DNA of 64,000 nt. Source: WS-9 sp036274595. GTDB lineage: Bacteria > Eisenbacteria > RBG-16-71-46 > SZUA-252. Below are positions 56,433 to 64,000 of the stretch, in pieces. The stretch covers positions 1-64,000 of the forward strand of contig DASUFL010000082.1 of assembly GCA_036274595.1 (NCBI GenBank). The letters are read 5' to 3'. The first letter of the stretch is position 1, and each line of letters opens with the position of its first letter. Below the pieces are notes generated by a model. That model searched no databases and was not told the DNA's origin. It saw nothing but the letters and a program-made list of their open reading frames with translations. Both the position numbers and the translations under genes were made by a program.

Positions 56433-59400
56433 TCAGCGCGCCGTGCGCGTGGGCTCGAGCAGGCTCGCCGCGGCGGGAGCGTGCGCCGGAGCGGGAGCCT
56501 CGTGTGACACGGATGTCTCGGCAGAGCCCTCAACGCCTTCCGCCGTCTTCAAGTGCGTGTAGCGGCCGAGGAGGCGGTAGACGAGCGGAACGATGAGGAG
56601 CGTGAGGAAGGTCGAGAAGAGCATTCCGCCGACGACCGCGATGCCGAGCGGCCGGCGCGACTCCGCGCCCGCGCCGATGCCGATCGCGAGCGGAAGCACG
56701 CCGAAGATCGTGGCCAGCGAGGTCATGAGGATCGGGCGCAGACGGATCTCGGCCGCGTGGATCACCGCCTCCGTGAGCTCCTGGCCGCGGCCTCGGAGCT
56801 GGTTCGCGTACTCCACGATCAGAATCGCGTTCTTGGTCACGAGCCCGATCAGCATGATGAGCCCGATCTGCGAGAAGATGTTCATGCTCTGCCCGAAGAT
56901 GAAGAGGGAGATCAGGGCCCCGACGACGGCGAGCGGCACCGAGAAGAGGATCGTGAGCGGGTGGATGAAGCTCTCGAACTGCGCCGCGAGCACGAGATAG
57001 ATGAAGACGACGGCCAGGCCGAAGAGGAGGTAGAGGCTGTTGCTCGACTCGCGGAACTCCTTCGACTGCCCCGCCAGCTCGTGCTTGACCCCCGACGGGA
57101 GCGCCGTGGCGGCGATCCGGTCGAGATCGTCCAGCGCCTGCCCGAGGCTCACCCCGGGCGCGAGGTTGGCCGTGAGGGTCGCGGAGCGCTGCCGGTTGTA
57201 GTGGTTGAGCTCCTTCGGCGCCACGGTCTCCTTCACGCTGATGACGCTCGCGAGCTGCACGAGCCCGTTCGCGCCCCGCAAATAGATCCCCTCGATCGCC
57301 TCCGGCGTGGCCCGAGCGGTCGGCTTGAGCTGCGCGATCACGTCGTACTGCTTCGTGCCGCGCTTGAAGTCGGAGATCGCCTTGCCGCCGAGGAGCGTCT
57401 CGAGCGTGCTCCCGATGTCGGTCACCGACACCCCGAGCTGCGCCGCGCGATCGCGGTCGATCCCGATGTCGAGCTGCGGCGTGTTGAGGCGGAGGTCGGT
57501 GTCCATGTTGACCAGGTACCCGAGCTTCTGCCCCTCCGCCATCATGGCTCCCACCGCCTGCCCCAGGGTCCCGTAATCGTCGGCCTGGAGCACGTACTCG
57601 ACCGGGGTCGACGAGAACTGCCCGCCCAGGGACGGCGGATTGATGACGAACGCGAGCACGCCCGGAATCGAGATGAGCTGCGGGAAGAGCTGCTGCACGA
57701 CCTCCTGCGCCGATCGGGCGCGGTAGATGGGGACGTGCACCATGGGGAGCATCGGGAGCGGCGTCGGGATCCATGCCTTCGGCCGCTCGTCGAGCCGCTT
57801 CAGCCGGAAGAAGAGGAACCCGTTCGTCACGCGCCCCGGTCCTCCGAATCCGAGACCGGTCGCGGTGAAGAGCCCGGCGCGCTCCGGCATGGGCAGGAGG
57901 ATCGCCTCGACCTGGCGCATGTACTTGTCCGTGTAGGCGAGCGTCGAGCCCTCCGGAGCGATGACGATGCCGAAGGCGACGCCGCGATCCTCGGTGGGCG
58001 CCAGCTCCTTCCGCATGAACATGAAGCAGACGGCGCTCACCCCGATGAACAGGAGCACCACGCCCCCAACGGCCCACGGACGGCGGATGACGCCGCGCAG
58101 GAGCCGGTCGTAGACGCGGTCCAGCCAGCGGAAGAAGTTGTCGAACGTCCGCGTGGCCCATCCCTTGCCGCCGCCATGGAGCGGCCGGAGCATGCGGGAG
58201 GTGAGCATCGGCGTGAGCGAGAGCGCGACGAAGCCCGAGATCGCGACCGCCACGGCGACCGTGAGTCCGAACTCGTTGAAGAGCCGTCCCACCGATCCCT
58301 GGAGGAACGCCACGGGGATGAACACGGCGACGAGGGAGATCGTGGTTGCGAGAATCGCGAATCCGATCTCGTTGGAGCCGTCGAGCGCCGCCTTCAGGCG
58401 CGGCTTCCCCATCTCCATGTGCCGGTACACGTTTTCCAGCACGACGATGGCGTCGTCCACCACGAGCCCGATGGCCAGAACCATGGCCAGGAGCGTGAGG
58501 ATGTTGATCGTGAAGCCGAGGAAGTAGGCCACCGCGAGCGCGCCCACGATCGAGACCGGGATCGCGACCGAGGGGATGAGCGTGGCCCGGAAGCTCTTGA
58601 GGAAAAGGAGGATCACGAGGATCACGAGGCACATGGCGATCAGGATGGTGTGCGAGACCTCGTCGATCGAATCCTGGATGAAGGTCGATGAATCGTAGGC
58701 GACGTCGAGCTTCATTCCCTGGGGGAGGAGCTTCGAGAGCTCGGGGATCGCGTCCCGAATCTCTTTGGCCACCTCGAGGGTGCTCGCCGTCTTTTGCTTC
58801 ACGATGCCCAGTCCCACCGCCTGCTGTCCGTTCCAGCGGGCCAGGCTCCGCTCGTCCTCGGGGCCGACCTGCACCTCGGCGATGTCGGAGAGCCGGACGA
58901 TGTCGGGTCCTCGCTGCGCGATAATGATCGCGCCGAACTCATCGGCCGTGGTCAGCTCGCCCCGGGTCCGCACCGCGAACTCGCGCCCGATCCCCTCGAC
59001 CCGCCCACCCGGGATCTCCGCGTTCTCGGCCTTGACCGCGCGTTCCACGTCCTGCGTCGTGACGGCCCGGTTGGCCATGCGCTGCGCGTCGAGCCAGACG
59101 CGCATGGCGTAGCGGCGCTCGCCGCCGATGAAGACCGACGCCACGCCCGGGAAGCGCTGGATCTGCTCCTTGAGCGTGAGGTCTCCGACCTCGGTCAGCT
59201 CGAGCCCGTTGTGCCGGTCGCTCGAGAGGGCGAGCCAGAAGATCGGCTGGGCGTTGACGTCCACCTTGGCGACGATGGGATCGTCCGCCTCGGTCGGCAG
59301 CGTGCCCCGCACGCGCGACACGCGGTCGCGGACATCGTTCGCCGCTTCCTCCACGTTGCGCGAGAGCTCGAACTCGATCGTGATGACCGACCCCTGCTCG

Positions 59401-59654
59401 CGGCTCGACGAGTCGATCGTCTTGATGCCCTCGATGGTCGCGAACTGCTCCTCCAGGACGTCCGTGATCTCGGTCTCGACCACGCTCGGGCTCGCGCCGC
59501 GATAGAAGGTGGTCACCGACACGATCGGCGGATCGATGTCCGGGTACTCGCGGACAGGAAGCCGCGTGAACGCGATCACCCCGAAGAGGACGATCGAGAG
59601 GCTCATGACCGTCGCGAAGACGGGACGCTGGATGGAGAACTCGCTCAGTTTCAT
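56433..59654 (-). CDS. RND efflux transporter (HAE1/AcrB family)
   Basis: 1073 aa, normal for AcrB-type pumps. It opens MKLSEFSIQRPVFATVMSLS, as HAE1 proteins do. The proton-relay Asp pair is in IGLVVDDAIVVLENVYRH and the relay Lys in LIGLVTKNAILIVEYANQL. Twelve helices and two large periplasmic loops are present. It exports hydrophobic compounds with the adaptor (gap 4 bp) and the TolC-like channel upstream. The C-terminal tail is Ala/Pro-rich (APAPAHAPAAASLL). The substrate cannot be read from the sequence. Confidence 0.94.
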   Translation of the reverse strand: MKLSEFSIQRPVFATVMSLSIVLFGVIAFTRLPVREYPDIDPPIVSVTTFYRGASPSVVETEITDVLEEQFATIEGIKTIDSSSREQGSVITIEFELSRNVEEAANDVRDRVSRVRGTLPTEADDPIVAKVDVNAQPIFWLALSSDRHNGLELTEVGDLTLKEQIQRFPGVASVFIGGERRYAMRVWLDAQRMANRAVTTQDVERAVKAENAEIPGGRVEGIGREFAVRTRGELTTADEFGAIIIAQRGPDIVRLSDIAEVQVGPEDERSLARWNGQQAVGLGIVKQKTASTLEVAKEIRDAIPELSKLLPQGMKLDVAYDSSTFIQDSIDEVSHTILIAMCLVILVILLFLKSFRATLIPSVAIPVSIVGALAVAYFLGFTINILTLLAMVLAIGLVVDDAIVVLENVYRHMEMGKPRLKAALDGSNEIGFAILATTISLVAVFIPVAFLQGSVGRLFNEFGLTVAVAVAISGFVALSLTPMLTSRMLRPLHGGGKGWATRTFDNFFRWLDRVYDRLLRGVIRRPWAVGGVVLLFIGVSAVCFMFMRKELAPTEDRGVAFGIVIAPEGSTLAYTDKYMRQVEAILLPMPERAGLFTATGLGFGGPGRVTNGFLFFRLKRLDERPKAWIPTPLPMLPMVHVPIYRARSAQEVVQQLFPQLISIPGVLAFVINPPSLGGQFSSTPVEYVLQADDYGTLGQAVGAMMAEGQKLGYLVNMDTDLRLNTPQLDIGIDRDRAAQLGVSVTDIGSTLETLLGGKAISDFKRGTKQYDVIAQLKPTARATPEAIEGIYLRGANGLVQLASVISVKETVAPKELNHYNRQRSATLTANLAPGVSLGQALDDLDRIAATALPSGVKHELAGQSKEFRESSNSLYLLFGLAVVFIYLVLAAQFESFIHPLTILFSVPLAVVGALISLFIFGQSMNIFSQIGLIMLIGLVTKNAILIVEYANQLRGRGQELTEAVIHAAEIRLRPILMTSLATIFGVLPLAIGIGAGAESRRPLGIAVVGGMLFSTFLTLLIVPLVYRLLGRYTHLKTAEGVEGSAETSVSHEAPAPAHAPAAASLLEPTRTAR

Positions 59655-59658
59655 GGGT

Positions 59659-60876
59659 CTACTTCCTCGTCGTACCGGACGCCGCGGGCTTCGACGAGGC
59701 GTCCCCCTTGGGTCCTGCGTCGGGCTTCGCGGGGGCCGCCGCGGCGCCGGGCGCTCCGCCGCCGCCTGGAGCCGCGCCGCCGGCTGGAGTCGCGCCGCCC
59801 GGGCCCCCGGCCGCGTCCGCGTGGGAATCGATCGGGATCACGCGCGCCTTGTCGAAGAGCTTCTGATGCCCGGCGACGACGATGCGCGCACCGGGCTCGA
59901 GCCCGCTCACCACTTCGACGACGTCCGAGAGCCGGGTCCCGAGCTGGATCGCCGTGCGCGACACGGTCGAGTCCGGTCCCACCACGTACACGAAGGTCTG
60001 ATTCCCCTCGGCGAACACCGCCTCGTTGGGAATCGTGAGGGCGTTCATGCGCTCGCTCAGGACGGCCGAGACGTTCGCGGACATGCCCGGACGGAACTCG
60101 CCGCGAGGATTCCGGACGCGCGCGATCACCTGCGCGCTTCGCGTCCCCGGATCGAGCACCGGATCGACCACGTCGATCCGACCGCTCAGGAGCGTGTTCG
60201 GGAACGCCGTCGTCGACACCGTGACCTCCGATCCGCGCTTCAGTGTGGACAGGTAGCGCTCCGGAGCGGAGAAGATGACCTTGAGCTCGGCGATCTGCGC
60301 GAGGTCGGTGATCGCGGTGCCCGTCCGCAGATACGCGCCAGGGCTCACCTTCTTCGAGCCCACCACGCCCGAGAAGGGGGCGACGATCCGCGTCTTCGAG
60401 AGCCGCGTGCGCGCGAGGGCGAGATTCGCGTCCGCCACCTTGAGCGCGGCCCCCGCGTCGTCGAGATCCTGGGCGGAGCCCGCCTTCTGCTCCACGACCT
60501 CCTTCACCCGGTCGTACGTGGACTTCGCCTGATCGCGCGTCGCCGCCGCGCGGTCGACCTCGGCCTTGAGCTGCGAGTCGTCGAGGCGCGCGAGGACCGT
60601 TCCCCTGGCGACCGGCTGACCCTCGCGGAACGGGAGGCTCATCACGACCGCGTCGATCTCGGAGACGACCGTGATGGCCTCGCCCGCCTCGATGGAGCCG
60701 ACCGCTTCGAAGCGATCGAACACGCGCTCGCGCGAGACGACGGAGGTCTCCGCCGGCATCGGAGGCATGGTGAACCCGCCTCCCTTGGGGCCCCCTTTGG
60801 TGCAGCCCGAGACGACGAGAACGAGAGCGAGCGCCGCGCCCGAGAGCGCGCGCATCCGGTGCAATGTGTGGCTCAT
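59659..60876 (-). CDS. RND periplasmic adaptor (membrane fusion) lipoprotein
   Basis: 405 aa. Lipoprotein signal with lipobox at ALVLVVSGC (Cys about residue 25). FDRFEAVGSIEAGEAITVVSEI is the first half of the lipoyl/beta-barrel region, an alpha-hairpin with coiled coil (DRAAATRDQAKSTYDRVKEV) follows, and TRIVAPFSGVVGSKKVSPGAYL closes the lipoyl fold. The last about 60 residues are a Gly/Pro/Ala-rich tail unusual in length. The ATG overlaps the TolC-like stop as ATGA. It connects the RND pump to the outer channel. Confidence 0.92.
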   Translation of the reverse strand: MSHTLHRMRALSGAALALVLVVSGCTKGGPKGGGFTMPPMPAETSVVSRERVFDRFEAVGSIEAGEAITVVSEIDAVVMSLPFREGQPVARGTVLARLDDSQLKAEVDRAAATRDQAKSTYDRVKEVVEQKAGSAQDLDDAGAALKVADANLALARTRLSKTRIVAPFSGVVGSKKVSPGAYLRTGTAITDLAQIAELKVIFSAPERYLSTLKRGSEVTVSTTAFPNTLLSGRIDVVDPVLDPGTRSAQVIARVRNPRGEFRPGMSANVSAVLSERMNALTIPNEAVFAEGNQTFVYVVGPDSTVSRTAIQLGTRLSDVVEVVSGLEPGARIVVAGHQKLFDKARVIPIDSHADAAGGPGGATPAGGAAPGGGGAPGAAAAPAKPDAGPKGDASSKPAASGTTRK

Positions 60877-62546
60877 GGCCGGGTGTTCCCCCCTGTGGAC
60901 GTGGACGCGGGATAGGCACCCGACGTCAGGAATCGAAGCGCGGCGGCGGCCTTGGCCGTCCGCACGAGCGCCTGCGAATAGCGCTGCTGGGCGGTCGCGA
61001 GATCGGCCCCCAGTCGCACGAGCTCGAACGCCGTGGTGCGGCCGCTGTTGTACTGGAGAATCCCGATCCTCACCTGCTCGCGCGAGGCTTCGACGCCCTG
61101 CCCCGCGACCTCGAACCGCCGCGCCGCGCGCACGAGCGCGCGATGCGCGGTGCGAACGTCCTCGGTCAGCGCGCGCCGCGCATCCTCGAGATCCTGCTTC
61201 GCGCGATCGGTCTCGCCCTTCAAGCGCTCGTGCTCGCCGCGTCCCTGGCGGAGGAAGATCGGGAACGAGAAGCTCACCCCCGCGCTCCAGGTCGGGAAGT
61301 CGCGATGGATGACGTCCGTGAACGCATCGCCGAACTTTCCGCTCACCGGAACCGGCTCCGCGCCCGGGATGAAGGTCACGTCCTGGGGCGTGCCCGCCAG
61401 TCCCGTACCACCGAGGGATCCGAGCACGTCGAGCTTGGGATAGCGATTCCAGGCCGCGCCCTTCTCACGCGCTTCCGCCGCCGCGAGATCCTCCTGGCGC
61501 GCTTTGATCGCGAGGTTCTGGTCGAGGGCGCGCGTCACGGCGGCGTCTTCCGGCTCGATCGGGAAGGACGATGGCGGCTGATCCACCGCGCGGAAGCGCG
61601 GCACATCCTTGGGGCGGCGCCCGATCAGCGACGCCAGGTGATCCGAGATCCTGTCGAGGTCCTCCTCGCGATCGAGGAGCGATTGCTCCTGCTCCGCGAG
61701 GAACACCCTGGCGGTGGCGACGTCGTTGGGGCCGACGAGGCCCGACCGCGCGCGAAGCTCGGCCTGGGTCTCGAGAGCCTGCGCCTGGTCGCGGATCAGC
61801 TGCTGCACCGCGAGATCCCGCTCCGCGGCGTGGAGGTCCCAGTAGACCTGCTCGACCGTGGTCTCCACCTCGATCCGCACGTCGTCGTAGCGCGCCAGGG
61901 CCGCCTTCTCCTCGCGGCCGGTCGCGGTGGCCTCGCTCGAGGTGCCGGGGCCGAAGCCGCGCAGGAGCGGCTGGCGGATGGACAGACGGCCGACCGCGTC
62001 GTAGGACGGATTCACGGTCGAGAAGGTGGAATTCGTCTCGGTACGGAGCGCGTCCATCGATGCCTCGAGCTCGGTCCCGAGCGGGAGGAGCGTGCGAATG
62101 CCGCCCGTGCCCGTGGTGGTCCGGTTCGAGATCACGTCGTTCGTCTCGAAGGGCGAGGTTCGCACCTGGTCGATCTCGCCGGTGGTGCCGTCGAGGAAGA
62201 GCTCGGGATCGAAGTGCCCCTTCTCCCGCATGTGCGCTCCGCGCGCCGCCACCACCTGGGCCGCCGCGCGCTGGGCCAGCGTCGAGCCGCCCTCGATCGC
62301 GGAGTGCACCGCGTCCGCGAGCGTGAGGGGCTCGCCCGGGATCTTGTCGAGCGCGTCGCTCAGGACGCTGTCGGGGTTGGCGGTGGTGAGCCCGAATCCC
62401 TGCCCCTCCGCCCTTGGGGCCCCTGCGCCAAGCATCCATCCCAGGATCAAGATCGCGAGTGAGACGGTCCGCGCGCGGACCAGCGCGGACGAGCTACTGC
62501 CGGGTGACGACGAGGTTCCTGCCACGATCTTCCCTGCCCTCCCCAT
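60873..62546 (-). CDS. TolC-family outer-membrane efflux protein
   Basis: 557 aa. A signal peptide-like region lies at residues about 27-47 (VSLAILILGWMLGAGAPRAEG). Two OEP repeats follow; each has long helices, e.g. LRARSGLVGPNDVATARVFLAEQEQS (positions about 245-270) and VRIGILQYNSGRTTAFELVRLGADLATAQ at the end of the second. The N-terminal 25 residues before the signal are Ser-rich and may not belong to the protein; a downstream GTG would give a shorter start. First gene of the tripartite efflux operon, 35 bp after the protease gene. Confidence 0.9.
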   Translation of the reverse strand: MGRAGKIVAGTSSSPGSSSSALVRARTVSLAILILGWMLGAGAPRAEGQGFGLTTANPDSVLSDALDKIPGEPLTLADAVHSAIEGGSTLAQRAAAQVVAARGAHMREKGHFDPELFLDGTTGEIDQVRTSPFETNDVISNRTTTGTGGIRTLLPLGTELEASMDALRTETNSTFSTVNPSYDAVGRLSIRQPLLRGFGPGTSSEATATGREEKAALARYDDVRIEVETTVEQVYWDLHAAERDLAVQQLIRDQAQALETQAELRARSGLVGPNDVATARVFLAEQEQSLLDREEDLDRISDHLASLIGRRPKDVPRFRAVDQPPSSFPIEPEDAAVTRALDQNLAIKARQEDLAAAEAREKGAAWNRYPKLDVLGSLGGTGLAGTPQDVTFIPGAEPVPVSGKFGDAFTDVIHRDFPTWSAGVSFSFPIFLRQGRGEHERLKGETDRAKQDLEDARRALTEDVRTAHRALVRAARRFEVAGQGVEASREQVRIGILQYNSGRTTAFELVRLGADLATAQQRYSQALVRTAKAAAALRFLTSGAYPASTSTGGNTRP

Positions 62547-62581
62547 GGGCGCATGAGCGCCGAAACGGTGCGGTCTTCGAT

Positions 62582-63592
62582 TTAGCTCGGATTGGATTCG
62601 CGAGGAGTCACGTCCAGCGTGACCACCTCGACGCCGCGGACCACCGTGAGCGGCGATGAGACGCCCACCTCACGCTCGGTCAGCCTCGCCTGGAGGTCGT
62701 CGATGCCGCGCACCGGCGCGTCCCCGAACGCCACGATCACGTCCCCAGGCTCCAGGCCCGCCTGCTCCGCCGGGCTCTCGGGCTCGACGGATTCGACGCG
62801 CACGCCGCTCTCGACCGGGAGCCGATGGAACCGGGCCACCTTTCGCGCGAGGGCGACGCTCTGCCCTGCGAGACCGATGGCGCTCCGGCGCACGCGTCCC
62901 TGCCGTATCAACTGCGCTGCCACCAGCTTGGCTGTATTGACGGCGATGGCGAAGCAGATGCCCTGGGCGGGCATGATCATCGCGGAGTTTACCCCGATCA
63001 CCTCACCCTGTGTTGTAACAAGTGGCCCTCCCGAGCTGCCCGGATTGAGGGCCGCGTCGGTCTGGATCACGTTGTCGATGAGGCGTCCGGACCGCGACCG
63101 AAGCGACCGGCCGAGCGCGCTCACGACCCCGGAGGTGACGGTGGCCTGGAAGCCGTAGGGATTCCCGATCGCCACCACGAGCTGTCCGACGCGAACGGCG
63201 TTGGAATCGCCGAGGGTCGCGGGAATCAGGTTCGGCGCGGTGATGCGGACGACGGCGAGATCGGTCTCCGGATCGTCCCCGATCAGATCGGCGGCGTACG
63301 ATGAGCCGTCCGCGAACCGGACGAGGATGCTGGACGCGCCGTGGACGACGTGGCTGTTGGTGAGGATGAAGCCGTCGGGAGTGAAGACGAAGCCCGAGCC
63401 CGACCCGCCCCGCGGCTGGGGCGGCCTGGCGGAATGACGCGAATCGGGCTCCGGGTGCCGTACTTCGATCGACACCACGGACGGACCCACCGCTTCCACA
63501 GCGTGGACAACCGCCTTGGAATAGGCGTCGAGCAGCCCGTCTGAGGATGGCTCCGGCTCGGGAGCCGGAACCGGCGTTCCGTGCGGTATCAT
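62582..63592 (-). CDS. HtrA/DegP-type serine protease with one PDZ domain, no evident signal peptide
   Basis: 336 aa. The trypsin-like triad is His81 (TNSHVVHG), Asp111 (DPETDLAVV) and Ser187 (LNPGSSGGPL). One PDZ domain covers about residues 245-330 (GVRVESVEPESPAEQAGLEPGDVIVAFG). The N-terminus, MIPHGTPVPAPEPEPSSDGLL, has no hydrophobic segment, so export is not obvious; such leaderless S1C proteases occur in several bacteria and may act in the cytoplasm. It may use the same transcript as the efflux operon. Confidence 0.88.
   Translation of the reverse strand: MIPHGTPVPAPEPEPSSDGLLDAYSKAVVHAVEAVGPSVVSIEVRHPEPDSRHSARPPQPRGGSGSGFVFTPDGFILTNSHVVHGASSILVRFADGSSYAADLIGDDPETDLAVVRITAPNLIPATLGDSNAVRVGQLVVAIGNPYGFQATVTSGVVSALGRSLRSRSGRLIDNVIQTDAALNPGSSGGPLVTTQGEVIGVNSAMIMPAQGICFAIAVNTAKLVAAQLIRQGRVRRSAIGLAGQSVALARKVARFHRLPVESGVRVESVEPESPAEQAGLEPGDVIVAFGDAPVRGIDDLQARLTEREVGVSSPLTVVRGVEVVTLDVTPRESNPS
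63587..63592 (+). promoter_or_regulatory. Possible -10 element of the alpha/beta hydrolase gene
   Basis: TATCAT, 71 bases upstream of the TTG start at 63664, overlapping the protease start codon on the other strand. No -35. Confidence 0.3.
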
Positions 63593-63646
63593 GCCTGACT
63601 CTGATGCCGCGGCCCCCCGTTTGGTTGCGCCCCGGCCCTCGAAGCC

Positions 63647-63652
63647 ATTGTA
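63647..63652 (-). promoter_or_regulatory. Possible -10 element of the HtrA-type protease gene
   Basis: TACAAT on the minus strand (63652-63647), 54 bases upstream of the ATG at 63592, with a weak TTCCCT 17 bases further up (63675-63670). Confidence 0.35.
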
Positions 63653-63663
63653 AGGAGCCGAAC

Positions 63664-64000
63664 TTGGACAGGGAACCGTCGAACGCTGGACCGTCGGCGT
63701 ACGAAATCCCCCTCACCGGCCGGGGCGCAATCTCGTGCTGGCGCCTGGGCGGGACCGGGGAGCGCCGCGGGGTCGGAATCCTCCACGGCCTGGGCGATCA
63801 TGCCGGGCGTTATGCGGAGCTGGGCTCAGCACTCCTCGAGCGCGGCTTTGCGGTCGACGCGATCGATCTCCCAGGGCACGGGAAGTCCTATGGCAAGCGA
63901 GGGCATGTGGGGTCGTGGCTCGATTACCGGGCCGCGGTCACGGCCTGGATGGATCGCGCGCACGCGGCCGCCCCGGACCGGACCTGGACGCTTCTCGGCC
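63664..64000 (+). CDS. Alpha/beta hydrolase (monoacylglycerol lipase-like), C-terminus beyond the window
   Basis: Open frame from TTG 63664 to the window end, 112 codons visible. AAGGAG at 63652-63657 lies six bases before the TTG and fixes this start; no ATG or GTG is suitably placed. GILHGLGDHAGRYAELGSAL gives the oxyanion-hole HG and the 'HG.geH..RY' motif of serine aminopeptidase S33/monoglyceride lipases. AIDLPGHGKSYGKRGHV is the 'D.rGHG.S.G.rgh' motif that follows. The nucleophile elbow (GxSxG) would fall beyond the edge. No signal peptide. Expected to hydrolyse acyl esters. Confidence 0.8.
   Translation, partial: MDREPSNAGPSAYEIPLTGRGAISCWRLGGTGERRGVGILHGLGDHAGRYAELGSALLERGFAVDAIDLPGHGKSYGKRGHVGSWLDYRAAVTAWMDRAHAAAPDRTWTLLG

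Noticed and set aside
56553..58691. Plus-strand frame of 712 codons opposite the RND pump
   Set aside because: His/Asp/Arg/Glu-rich shadow with no family resemblance.
56433..62546. RND efflux operon as a novel system
   Set aside because: All three parts are standard in sequence and order; nothing beyond a long tail on the adaptor is unusual.
1..64000. Search by eye for tRNA, rRNA, CRISPR, transposase, integrase and attachment sites
   Set aside because: No T-loop/acceptor pairs, spaced direct repeats, DDE or tyrosine-recombinase motifs were found; the window looks like ordinary chromosome.

Overview
The window is about 64 kb of very GC-rich, densely coded bacterial chromosome. It carries roughly 47 protein genes and no tRNA, rRNA, CRISPR array, insertion sequence or prophage that I could find. 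The longest stretches without a gene are just over 200 bases (35119-35345, 41914-42118, 56214-56432). A type IX secretion (T9SS) gene pair, porU and porV, and secreted proteins ending in FlgD-like/T9SS sorting domains point to the Fibrobacteres-Chlorobi-Bacteroidetes (FCB) side of the tree. The GC content and gene repertoire resemble uncultivated FCB-related phyla such as Candidatus Eisenbacteria. That placement is inference.

Layout, left to right. 1-7181 (minus strand) holds a truncated beta-propeller protein, two DUF5683-like secreted proteins, an M6-type metalloprotease with a T9SS-type tail, and porV with its own promoter. 7198-16139 (minus) is an apparently continuous operon dnaE-accA-Trm112-porU whose genes overlap or nearly touch. 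16198-21030 has pyrE (plus), then a bifunctional penicillin-binding protein and a zinc-finger membrane protein (minus). 21118-25499 is a redox block: ferredoxin and nadA diverge from korAB. 25563-31657 contains rhomboid, a GlmU-like enzyme, a 5'-nucleotidase, a class III aminotransferase and an EamA transporter. 31714-35950 (plus) carries a giant GreA-like protein, a divergent Fe/Mn superoxide dismutase and a lipoprotein, with two clear intrinsic terminators. 35961-41913 (minus) has a DUF2269 protein, a Ser/Thr kinase fused to a WD40-like propeller, a CstA-type transporter and two paralogous secreted Cys/His proteins. An aminotransferase (plus), mgtC and a broken kinase follow.

44351-50640 (minus) is a tyrosine-degradation operon: hppD, a fumarylacetoacetase-family hydrolase and hmgA, then a flavin reductase, two membrane proteins, a HAD phosphatase and, at the 3' end, a class B1 metallo-beta-lactamase with every zinc ligand intact. 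50666-56213 includes a membrane-TPR protein, a flavoprotein, a TPR-zincin, a lipoprotein, a lone cytochrome oxidase subunit III and a small secreted FN3-like protein. 56433-63592 (minus) is an RND-adaptor-TolC efflux operon preceded by an HtrA-type protease. The window ends in a partial alpha/beta hydrolase.

The most general observation is regulatory. Several genes at the head of a transcription unit have a -10 hexamer (TAxxxT-like) 6-8 nt upstream of an ATG, GTG or TTG start and no Shine-Dalgarno sequence, sometimes with a TTGxxx box 17 nt further upstream. This is the arrangement expected for leaderless mRNAs. Other genes have a normal Shine-Dalgarno, so both initiation modes appear to coexist.
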